Shown: positions 42,401 to 51,961 of the stretch, piece by piece
Layout: each line of letters begins with the position of its first letter
Position numbering within the stretch: the first letter of the stretch is position 1
Assembly: GCF_000002985.6 (NCBI RefSeq)
Contig: NC_003282.8
Coordinates: 186,001 to 250,000 of the forward strand
Length of the DNA stretch: 64,000 nt
Source: Caenorhabditis elegans
Taxonomy: Eukaryota > Nematoda > Chromadorea > Rhabditida > Rhabditidae
Reading direction: 5' to 3'
Notes under the pieces: generated by a model
What the model was told of the DNA's origin: nothing
The model's database searches: none
What the model saw: the letters and a program-made list of their open reading frames with translations, nothing else
Translations under genes and position numbers: made by a program

Positions 42401-45400
42401 CGAGTTCTTCGGGTCTCGCCCGTGTGGAGTACACGACACTTTTCCACGCGTTGTCCGGCAGATGATTTTCAATAGAGCGCGAAAATTCAATGAGAAAGGC
42501 CAGAACCCCGTGAAGTGTATTACAAATTATTTTCCAACACTACTGGAATAACCTCATTAATTTGAAGCTCTCGGTGAGCTCAATTCAAAAGCTCAAATCA
42601 TTTTCAAAAATTTGTGCAGCTTCACTGACATGAATAAAATCTCTAAGCCCATTATCATCAATATGCTCCAAATCGAAACGTTTTCTCTGAATCTTTTCCG
42701 CAGTCATTTTTGTCATTTCCTCTTCATCATCCCGAACACATTCCGCAAATGGATCTTTTGGATTCGGAAGAACTTCACGTTCACGATGAAAATAATGAGA
42801 TTGGAAGAACTTTTTCCAGAAATTTTCCTCGGACATTTCGTGTGGTACCAATTCCAGATTCTTCTTTTGAACTGAAATTCTGATTTATTAATTTAATATT
42901 TTTAATTTGTCCTTTCAAAATTAAAAACTACAGGATTTTGGACAATAGTACAAAAAAATCGTTAAAACGTTTTAAAACTCCGTTTTTTTTTAAATTTCAA
43001 AAATGCAAAGTTTTTGGAATATTACTAAAGGCTCGAGTTTTAAAAAAATTGGAATTTTGCAAAAATCTCAAAATTGTTTGCATTATGGGAACACAAAATT
43101 CAGAGAATGCGTATTGCGCAACATATTTGACGCGCAAATTAGCTTGTAGCGAAAACTACAGTAACTTTTTTAATGATTACTGTAGCGCTTGGGTCGATTT
43201 ACGGACTCGAGTTTCGAAATGAGGTTCATTTTGAATAGTGACAGCGATATTCCATTTTCCTTCGTTTCTTCGTATCATTTTCTCAGTTTTTGCTTAAATT
43301 TGATATTCCATAAATAAATTATTTAAATTCATTTCGAAAATCGAGACCGTAAATCGACACAAGCGCTACAGTATTCATTTAATGGATTACTGTAGTTTTC
43401 GCTACGGGATATTTTGCGCGTCAAATATTCGCATTGAATTGTGAATTTCAGAATTTCTTTGCATTTTTTTTTATTCTCGCGGTTTTGCCAATACTGACCA
43501 GCTGGATACGTCGAGTAAATCGCCTGAATAATTTCGGGATTCAAATTTAGACGAACACCATTTGTACCCTCTTGTTGCACGATATTTGCGAGAAATGCAC
43601 CGTTAATTCCAATTTTATCCTCCGAAACACCCTCTTTTTGATAGTAATCACTCCAAAAATCGTCTGGAGTGATGAGTTTTGTGGCGACAAGATTTTGATA
43701 AAGTTTCTCCAGATTTCGATCTTCTTGAAGAATTTTTTGTTTTGCTTGAAGCTCCACTTGCTTTGATTGGCTCTCCACGGATTTTGCCAGCTGAAAATTT
43801 GAAAAATTCCGTACACTTGTGCGGTATTTTAATAAGGTTGATTTATGCCACCAACAACCACCAAACAACAACCAACACCAACTCTTAGCCTCACCCAAAC
43901 TCTTAGTCTCAACCAAACTCTTAGTCTCAACCAAACTCTTAGCCTCAACCAAACTCTTCAGCCTCAACCAAACTCTTAGCCTCAACCAAACTCTTCAGCC
44001 TCAACCAAACTCTTAGCCTCAACCAAACTCTTAGCCTCAACCAAACTCTTAGCCTCAACCAAACTCTTCAGCCTCACCCAAATTCTCAGCCTCACCCAAA
44101 TTCTCAGCCTCAACCAAACTCTTAGTCTCAACCAAACTCTTCAGCCTTACCCAAATTCTCAGCCTCACCCAAATTCTCAGCCTCAACCAAACTCTTAGCC
44201 TCAACCAAACTCTTCAGCCTCAACCAAACTCTTAGCCTCAACCAAACTCTTAGCCTCAACCAAACTCTTAGCCTCAACCAAACTCTTCAGCCTCAACCAA
44301 ACTCTTAGCCTCAACCAAACTCTTAGTCTCAACCAAACTCTTAGTCTCAACCAAACTCTTAGCCTCAACCAAACTCTTCAGCCTCAACCAAACTCTTAGC
44401 CTCAACCAAACTCTTCAGCCTCAACCAAACTCTTAGCCTCAACCAAACTCTTAGCCTCAACCAAACTCTTAGCCTCAACCAAACTCTTCAGCCTCACCCA
44501 AATTCTCAGCCTCACCCAAATTCTCAGCCTCAACCAAACTCTTAGTCTCAACCAAACTCTTCAGCCTCACCCAAATTCTCAGCCTCAACCAAACTCTTAG
44601 CCTCAACCAAACTCTTCAGCCTCAACCAAACTCTTAGCCTCAACCAAACTCTTAGCCTCAACCAAACTCTTAGCCTCAACCAAACTCTTCAGCCTCAACC
44701 AAACTCTTAGCCTCAACCAAACTCTTAGCCTCAACCAAACTCTTAGCCTCAACCAAACTCTTCAGCCTCAACCAAACTCTTAGCCTCAACCAAACTCTTA
44801 GCCTCAACCAAACTCTTCAGCCTCACCCAAATTCTCAGCCTCACCCAAATTCTCAGCCTCAACCAAACTCTTAGTCTCAACCAAACTCTTCAGCCTTACC
44901 CAAAATCTCAGCCTCAACCAAACTCTTTAGCCTCAACCAAATTCTCAGCCTCAGCCAAACTCTTCAGCCTCACCCTAACTCTTAGCCTCAACCAAATTCT
45001 TCAGTCTCAACCAAATTCTCAGCCTCACCCAAATTCTCAGCCTCAACCAAACTCTTCAGCCTCAACCAAACTCTTAGCCTCAACCAAACTCTTAGCCTCA
45101 ACCAAATTCTCAGCCTCACCTAAACTCTTCAGCCTCAACCAAACTCTTCAGCCTCACCCAAAATCTCAGCCTCAAAAATAAGGTTTCGTAAATGTACATA
45201 GAGCCCAAAGCCTTAATGGCCTAGTTTTCTACTTTTTTCTCTTCCATTTAATCACCTCATTAACACGATGCCTATGCTTAACAAGTGCCGATTGAAGTGC
45301 CTCTTTCACTGCGTCTCGTTCTTTAACCAGATCTTCTTTTGACGCACTCGGATTCAGGAATACAAATGTCGCCTGATCTTCATTTTTCAAAATTAGTTGC

Positions 45401-45773
45401 AGTTGTACTTTCGACTTGTGCGGCGGTGAGACACGTTGACCTGAAAATATTTAAAATTAATTTTTAAAATCTGAAAAAAAAGTCCTGATTGGTTCAAAGT
45501 GGGCGTGGTTAAACGATGATTGGCTGGAAGTTTTCAATTTGAAATTTACAACAAAAACTTTCTGAGTGTTTTTGAGAATATGTTTTATTACAGTACAAAA
45601 TATTCACCATTAATGCGAATAAATTTGCAAGTGAACACCTCGGGACTCGCATTATCCCTCCATTCGATAAAATCTGTGAAAAGAGCCAGCCGACCGATTG
45701 GAGATTTTCCGTCACCAGCTTTTCGATATTTCACATGGTCAACCCGGAGCAACGCTTCCGACTCGTCTGACAT
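39481..45773 (-). CDS. gtf-2H1: TFIIH core subunit p62 (GTF2H1)
   Basis: Exons in transcript order: 45773-45608, 45440-45256, 43790-43499, 42871-42630, about 40805-40638 and 40038-39481; roughly 536 residues. TFIIH p62 supports promoter opening and nucleotide excision repair. Visible parts are the N-terminal PH-like domain (LLRVDHVKYRKAGDGKSP, SKVQLQLILKNEDQATFVF), a first BSD region (LYQNLVATKLITPDDFWSDY) and a second (NFWKKFFQSHYFHRE). TTLIKRCNYLSEKIL follows, then a long C-terminal helical part. The junction giving TYPAVQKKNLELVPHEMS supports splicing of exons 3 and 4. The start lies immediately after TATTTTCAG, suggesting direct trans-splicing. The donor of exon 5 is poor (GTTCAC or GTTCGT are both in frame), so its end is uncertain by a few codons. 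The introns contain a 1.3-kb minisatellite and nested MITEs. Confidence 0.92.
41047..41333. mobile_element. 287-bp hAT-like MITE (CAGGGGTGTGCGGC), gtf-2H1 intron 4
   Basis: Perfect 14-bp ends CAGGGGTGTGCGGC and GCCGCACACCCCTG; flanking octamers TTTCAAAC and GTTCAAAC differ at one position. Internal GCAAATTTGCCGAG blocks match the copy at 26242-26629. Confidence 0.85.
41626..42057. mobile_element. 432-bp hAT-like MITE, 8-bp TSD GTCGGAGA
   Basis: The ends CAGGGGTGAGCGGC and GCTGCTCAGCCCTG match over 11 bases with one difference. Exact GTCGGAGA lies at 41618-41625 and 42058-42065. The arms are runs of CGGCGATCGGCGATCGCC, strongly self-complementary. It interrupts the element 41555-42512. Confidence 0.88.
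42151..42417. mobile_element. 267-bp hairpin MITE, 8-bp TSD GCCCGTGT
   Basis: Near-perfect arms of about 120 bp start GAGACCCGAAGAACTCGGGG and end in the exact complement. Exact GCCCGTGT lies at 42143-42150 and 42418-42425. It interrupts the outer element at a second point and is unrelated in sequence to the neighbouring 432-bp insertion. Confidence 0.88.
43084..43445. mobile_element. Decayed TTACGGGAACAC palindrome, gtf-2H1 intron 3
   Basis: The left arm has GGGAACACAAAATTCAGAGA followed by GAAAACTACAGTAAC, and the right arm carries CGCTACAGTATTCATTTAAT. The right terminus is degraded. Same family as 17264-17593 and 56630-56991. Confidence 0.65.
43870..45172 (+). repeat. 1.3-kb AGCCTCAACCAAACTCTT minisatellite, gtf-2H1 intron 2
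   Basis: About 65 units of 19-20 bases, with AACTCTT/AATTCTC variants and a blockwise higher-order order: the series from about 43890 to 44170 is repeated almost unit for unit at 44290-44580. The array runs opposite to the gene's sense. It fills nearly the whole intron. Confidence 0.92.
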
Positions 45774-46595
45774 CTGAAAATATGTATTTTTTAAATTTTG
45801 GTTTATCGATTAATGCTGGAGATGCTGGAGATCGTGGCGAGACCCCACACAAAATGAGTTTATGTTTTTAAACTTAAGGCACAAATTTAAATAAGATTGT
45901 AAATTTGCGGAAAATGTTTCAATATTTAAAGCAATTAATCTGTTCCGTTTAAGATACAGAAGCTTTTTTTAACGGAAATTTTTTTTTAACTTCGGAAATA
46001 AATCGCAAAATATTCCACAAACTAATTTCGAATATATTTCAAATTTAGTCAAATTTTCAAAACTGGCGATTTTCGAAATTTTTTCTAAAAGTTCTCCGAA
46101 AATTCCGGGTTTTCAAAAATCCGAAAATTCGGAAACAGTTTCAACATACTTCTTTTTATAAAAATTCCCAAAAATTTCGAAAACTAACGAAATTTTGGTG
46201 TTTTTATCCGGAAACAATTGTGCACAATTGTGACTAAAAATTTAAGTAGGAAAACGATAATTATTAATTAATTCGCAAGGAATTAGTTAATTTTATAACC
46301 AAAATTAAATTAAAAATCCAGTATAAGTAAGCGAAAAATTCAGTTTTCATATTTTTGGAAGGTATTTTTTATCGATTTTTTTTCCGAAACATAAAAAAAG
46401 AAAACAAATGCGTAATTTCAATTTACAGTTCAAAAATAGAAATTAAATCAAATATTCAGTGGTTAAAAACCATTAGTTTTCGAAAAATCTATAATTTCAA
46501 TAATGGCAGCAAAATTCAAAGATTCATTTAATTACAACACAAAGAACCCTGCATTTTCTTTCAAAAAACAGAAAAAAAATAGTACAAGAGATCAA

Positions 46596-49500
46596 TTATT
46601 GGAAATTTCTTCGTCCACCAGGTGGTGGTGTACCGGATCCTCCTCGTTCAGCGGTATTCCGAACCCGTTCAGTTCCTCGTTCTGTGGCAGCCGGGCTCGC
46701 AGGTCTCTCCAGTTTTTCGGCAAGTTGTGGGTAAAGTGGAGCAATGTTTCCGTGCGTTTCTCGGCCAACGAATTCTCGACGAATTTTCGATTCTTTTACT
46801 TCAAGCATGTCACACATATTCGAGAATATGTCCACTTTGATCTCTGGAAATTGTGTTTTTTGTGCAATTTTTTAAAAATTCAGCTTGTTTTTTCAATTAT
46901 ATTGTATTCTGCATTTACCGAAAAAAAAATTATTGAACATTAGAGCTGTATATATAAGTTGTTTTTTTTTTAGTTCGAATGTTTGTAATTCAGCTGAAAA
47001 AAGTGGTAAACTCAGAAAATCGCTCAAATTTCACTTTTTTAGTGATCAGAAAATCATAAATTAAGAATTTTTAATTAAAAAATAATCAGGAAATTGCAGA
47101 AAATCCAAAGGAAGCACATTCTGCAATTTCCAGATGACTTTACGTAAATGTTCAGAATTTTAAAGTTTTTGTTCATTTTTTTCAGACTTTACAGCCTAAT
47201 TTTCTCATTTGTCAGTAGATTTTTGCGGAATTTTAGCGATATTTCCAGTAGAACTCCCACAACTTTTTCCAACCTTTTGCCATAACAATCGGCTTCTCCT
47301 CGACTTCAGGCTTCTTCTTTTTGAATCCCTGACCATATAATTCTTCATATTTTCGTTCATCTCGTGCATCCACATAACCAAATAGTTTCTTCAATGCCGG
47401 ACTTTTAAGGATTTCCTCGTCTTCATCATCACTGGAATCTTCATCTTCATCGGTTTTTGAAGCGGTGTCCGATTTTCCAAAAAATGAGAATTTCACGAAC
47501 ATTCTGGAAGAATTGGAAATTTTTTTTGACAACTAATTTAAAGATGTGTTTTTAATTTAAAAAAAAACGAAAACATAAAATATATCGTGATTATTCAATT
47601 TCTAAAAAATAAATACTATTTTATTTCAAATTTAAAAATTTTCAGAATTTCGAAAAACAAAAAAAATTCTAAGATTCAATTTTTCATTTTCCAGAAAATT
47701 GAAATATTTTGAATCTAAAAATGAGAAAAAGTACAAGAACACTCATTTACTCATTTTTTGATTTTTTTTTTGAGTTTTGAAAATTAGAAAATGTTTCGAT
47801 TTTTCTCGATTTACTAAAAAAAATATTTTAATTTTTTTTTCTGAAATTCACAAAAAATTGCGCTACGTCATAATTTTGTTTAAAACAAGACTTTTTTAGA
47901 AAAAAAAAAGGAAAATTCGTTATTTTATTTTTTATCAACTTTTAAAGGATTCCTTTTTGAAAATCTGCTCACTTATCAACAGCTTCATCATCATCCAAAT
48001 CAACTTCCAACAGTTTATCAACATTCAATGTAGTCATATAGGTCTTATAAATCTCCTTATGTTTTTCAGAGAAAGTAACATATTTCATGATATGTTTAGC
48101 CAACTCCACAAATGTCACTCTCAATTGTTCATCTGGATCCTTCAAATTCCGAACTGAGCTGATTTTGATGTCAGATTCCGGTGAAATCACGTATTGTCGT
48201 TCATTTTTCATTTGATAAAGTGTTACAATGCATTGTTTACACTTATCCACGTCATTTTCTGATAATGTAGTTTTTGTGATTAAACTGATTAATGGCTCGA
48301 GTTTTGGTGTAACTTTCTCATTGAAAATAAATGTATCCGCTGCGAAACATGGAATATTTTTGGAAATTCGTTGAAATCTTTTCTTCAAATCTGAATTCTT
48401 CAATCCTGTCCATTTCTCCGTCTCTTTTTCTGTCAAATTATCGTCCATGCGGTTTTTGGCGACAAAACGGAGCTCGAGCTGCTTATAAGTGTGCCGAAGT
48501 TGGTTCATATTAATCGGATCCTCCGGAGCATGAAGCACACGTGGACGCTTCAGTTTTCCAGCGATTCGGTCGGCTTCTGCAAATGTTTGGGTTTTGAATT
48601 TTTTTTTCTCAAATTTAAACAAAATAGTGACCGAGTTTTCTGTCTTCTGCGAAAATATAAAAATTATTTCAGAAAAATTTTTGGTTGAGGCTAAGAATTT
48701 TTTGTTGAGGCTGAGGATTTTTGGTTGAGGCTCGGGATTTTGAGTGAGGCTAGGGATTTTTGGTTGAGGCTCAGGATTTTTGGTTGAGGCTAAGTATTTT
48801 TGGTTGAGGCTAAGTATTTTTGGTTGAGGCTAAGTATTTTTGGTTGAGGCTAAGGATTTTTGGTTGAGGCTAAGGATTTTTGGTGAGGCTTTCAAGATTT
48901 TTGGTTGAGGTTCTCTGGATTTTTTGGTTGAGGCTCAGTATTTTTGGGTGAGGCTATCAGGATAAAGAGGCTCAGGATTTTTCGGTGAGATTTTTCGACG
49001 GCAAAATAATTGTATAAATTACAAACTTTTCTGCATGAAATCAATTTCCTGAATAAAAATTCTTCCACGATTCGCAATAAGCAAATGTGAGACAAGTTTT
49101 TCATGCATATTCATTCCGAGTTCTGTAGTTTTCTCCGAATCAAGCATCACACATCGACCATCACGAACGAATTGGGTAAGGCAGGCTGACGGGCGGGAAT
49201 ATGCTTGAGCCGTAGTACACGGGACAGCTGCTCCGTGGTATGGGAACTGTAAAAAATTGAGATTTTCAAAGATTATAATTGGTTTTTTTTTGTTGAAAGT
49301 GGCAGAGTTATGGAATATTCTCGTTCTTCTAGGCAAAAAAAACCGAAAATCTTCTATTTTCAAGTTCTTCTCGGAACTTTTTCTTTTTTTTCCTTACCAA
49401 TGACCATTTTGTCTTGGGAGCTGTGGTCCAGGTGAGCCGCATTGTATCGTAAGTTACACCCTTGTCCGAGTCGCCTTTTTTGCTCACCGTCTGAAAATTA

Positions 49501-51450
49501 TAAAAAAATTTATTCTCAGGCTTGAAAATGGAAGAATATGCATCCGCCACATTGTTTTTTATTTAAAAAATTTTAAAAATCCGGAGAAGAACACTTTGAT
49601 AAGCTTTCCGCATTTCCCAAAGTAATTTTTTCCGAAAAACGGAGTTAAAACAATTACTTTGAAAGGATGCAATAATTACCGTACTAGCGGGTACGGTATC
49701 TACAATACAAAATTTGTTTTCTGAAAAAGTTATTAAGAAGTCCTAAACCCTCTTCATTTTCTCACATCGATAAGGTTATTCTCCTTGAGCATCGCATGAA
49801 CTTTTCCCGAATGAAACAGCTCAACATCATAATTCGAAGATCCTCGATTGTCTTCTTTCATTGGGATCTTGGTTACTGTAGTTGATCCTAGATCGAATGC
49901 ATCAACAAGCAATGAATGAATCGCGTCACACATATCCGCGGCTTTTCGTGAGATTACCCAAATTTTGAGCAGTGGAAGATCCGGATGAGCTTGAAGGGAA
50001 TGAGTTTTTACTGTACATTCGTCTCCAGTGGCATAGTAATTCACGATGAATAAGCGAAGAGAAGTAATTGGGCAGAATCTGGAAAGATAAATTAAATTTT
50101 ATTGAAGTTTATGGTAAGAATCTATTCAAATTGCTTGGTAAAATTGATCCCTCGGGATTTTTGGCTGAGGCTCTCTAGATTTTTGGCTGAGGCTCTCTAG
50201 ATTTTTGGTTGAGGCTCTCAGGATTTTTGGTTGAGGCTCTCTTGATTTTTGATTGAGGCTCACTGGATTTTTGATTGAGGCTCTCTGGATTTTTGGGTGA
50301 GGCTCAGAATTTTCGGTTGAGGCTCTCTTGATTTTTGGTTGAGGCTCTCTGGATTTTTGATTGAGGCTCTCTGGATTTTTGGGTGAGGCTCTCAGGATTT
50401 TTGGTTGAGGCTCTCTGGATTTTTGGTTGAGGCTCTCTGGATTTTTGGTTGAGGCTCTCTGGATTTTTCTGCGAGACTGAATAGTATGAGTGAGGCCCCG
50501 GATTTTTGTTTACAAAATGTCTTAAAACTGGGTTCTTTTTTGTGATTTTTGGCGAAAAAACCGATTTTATAATCAAAATATTACGTTTTATTTGAAGGAG
50601 CGTCGGCGATTTTGTTGCGTGACACAACTAACTCGACAATCTCCGTCTGTAATTGTTCCATTTCCTCTTGAGTATTCAACCGGGTGTACATAATCAAATT
50701 TCCGGCGTTTTGAACAGTTGGAAGTGGTGGAAGACCTCTGAGTTCTCGTGTCACGCGTATTACTTCCGAGTTTTGAGCTGTACGTTTGTCTGGAAATTTT
50801 CAGAATAAGGTAGATTTCTAACGGAAAATGCGGGTTTTCAGTGATTTTTCAAGATTTTTTTAAATCATTTTTCGATAGTTTTTCTACGTAAAAAAGGCTT
50901 GAAAACCATAGATTTCGTGTAAAACTAGTGTAAAACCTTTTTTTTAAAGATTTCCAGATGATCATAATTACGATTTTGGATAAAATAATTAATGTTTCAA
51001 AAGGAAATACTCACTTGCACTATATCGTACATCATAATTATAATTTCTCTGTTCAGGCGACTGCACAGCCAACGCTTCAATGGCCATAGTCAATCCACCA
51101 ATTGGTGTAATATCAGTATTAGCCTCACTCGGGCGGCTCACAGTCTCAATGAGTTCTCCGAGCTCTTCTCGAGTCAAAAATCCGTCCGTCCACTGCGTAT
51201 CCAACATCTTTCCCATGAAGTCCGCCAGGGCAAATCGAAGCTGTAGAGTGCCACGTGGATAGACGTCACTCAGAATTCTGTGCATTTCGAAGATTCCCTC
51301 AAGGCACCACGTCCAAATGGTTTTTTCGAATTGAAGTTTCTTCTGTTTTGGGCCTTCTCGAATTGTGACATCGAACGTTTCGTTACAGTTTTCCACGAAT
51401 TTCGCGCTCCGATCCAGCAGAAAAACGGTTTTCATATCCCGTTGTTCCAT
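46596..51450 (-). CDS. Integrator complex subunit 13 (Asunder) homologue
   Basis: Exons in transcript order: 51450-51015, 50789-50585, 50078-49766, 49490-49398, 49246-49027, 48639-47973, 47503-47334 and 46843-46596; about 783 residues. Family signatures: N-terminal VWA-like start MKTVFLLDRSAKF, then LGSTTVTKIPMKEDNRGSSN YDVELFH, SRPSACLTQFVRDGRCVML and a late TLSENDVDKCKQCIVTLYQM. The C-terminal motif RREFVGRETHGNIAPLYPQL resembles the piece by which human INTS13 contacts the Integrator cleavage module. Integrator trims snRNA 3' ends and terminates transcription; Asunder also acts in dynein recruitment in flies. Exon 6 must start at 48639, after a non-canonical ACAG, to keep phase. Exon 7 may end at 47334 or 47274, or read to a stop at 47233. 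Introns 2 and 5 carry minisatellites. Confidence 0.88.
48676..48993 (-). repeat. AGCCTCAACCAAAAATCC array, INTS13 intron 5
   Basis: About 14 units; on the plus strand it reads TTTTTGGTTGAGGCTAAGG. Here the array is in the sense direction of the minus-strand gene. Some units are degenerate (48890-48990). Confidence 0.88.
50150..50480 (-). repeat. AGCCTCAACCAAAAATCCAG array, INTS13 intron 2
   Basis: About 15 units of 21-23 bases, plus-strand form GGATTTTTGGTTGAGGCTCT C. The open frame of about 107 codons across it (REPQPKIQRASTKNPE) is a repeat artefact within the intron. Confidence 0.9.
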
Positions 51451-51961
51451 CTTAATAATTTTATTTTTAAGAAATTTAGAATCGATTTTTTTTGAAGAAT
51501 AAACAACGCTTTTCCCGAGAAAAATTAAATTCTGTCAGGGGTTCTTGTATCATCGAAATTTAAATTTGGAAAAGAAGAATAAATTTTTAATATTTCTCTC
51601 AGAAACAAAGAAAACTGGTAGCCGAAATGATGAATAAACAGTTGATTTCGAAATATTTCAATTATTTGCAATAATTCAAGAAAAAAAATTCAAAATCTAC
51701 AGTACTCCAAACTTAAAGGCGCATGAAAGATATCGGAGTGCCGCTGTGCCTCGGAAATTTCCATTTTCTCTTGCCTTTCAACTAAAAAACGTGACAAAAG
51801 GTATAAAAATTAAGAATAAACTATAAAAAAAGCATCATTGAATAATAATTTAAAAAAAAATTTTTTAAATAAATAAGTAGGACGGCAAATTGTGGGAAAT
51901 CATTGGGATATACTTACACAAAAACATATAAATACAAAAAAAACGTGGAATTCAGAAAGAA
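51451..51961. other. Short spacer between fnta-1 and INTS13
   Basis: AT-rich, with no ORF of note and no named repeat beyond a short CGGAGTGCCGCTGTGCC patch at 51735. Both flanking genes are on the minus strand, so this holds the fnta-1 3' end and the start region of the INTS13 gene. The bases before its ATG (TTATTAAG) are a poor acceptor, so trans-splicing there is uncertain. Confidence 0.5.

Larger units (their letters stand above)
41555..42512. mobile_element. Outer element of a three-element nest, TSD AAGTGT
   Basis: The ends CACGGAATTCTGGC and GGCCAGAACCCCGTG are flanked by exact AAGTGT at 41549-41554 and 42513-42518. The shared internal text (AAATCGAAATGGCAGAGTT, GATTTTGTGTAGATTTACGG, GAAAATTCAATGAGAAAGG) is continuous in the short copy at 34249-34376. 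Here it is split by two insertions at 41626-42057 and 42151-42417. The remaining interior includes a CGCGTCGCGTCGCGG run absent from the short copy. Confidence 0.85.

Noticed and set aside
41889..42475. ORFs of 96-170 codons on both strands
   Set aside because: They lie in the nested MITEs and hairpin arms; GC-rich palindromes are open on both strands by chance.
43870..45172. CRISPR-like array of short repeats
   Set aside because: Units are contiguous with no unique spacers, in a nematode intron; it is a minisatellite.
47233..47505. Separate small gene starting MFVKFSFFGKSD
   Set aside because: The frame joins upstream exon 6 of the INTS13 homologue in phase, and the family C-terminal motif follows downstream, so it is an exon of that gene.
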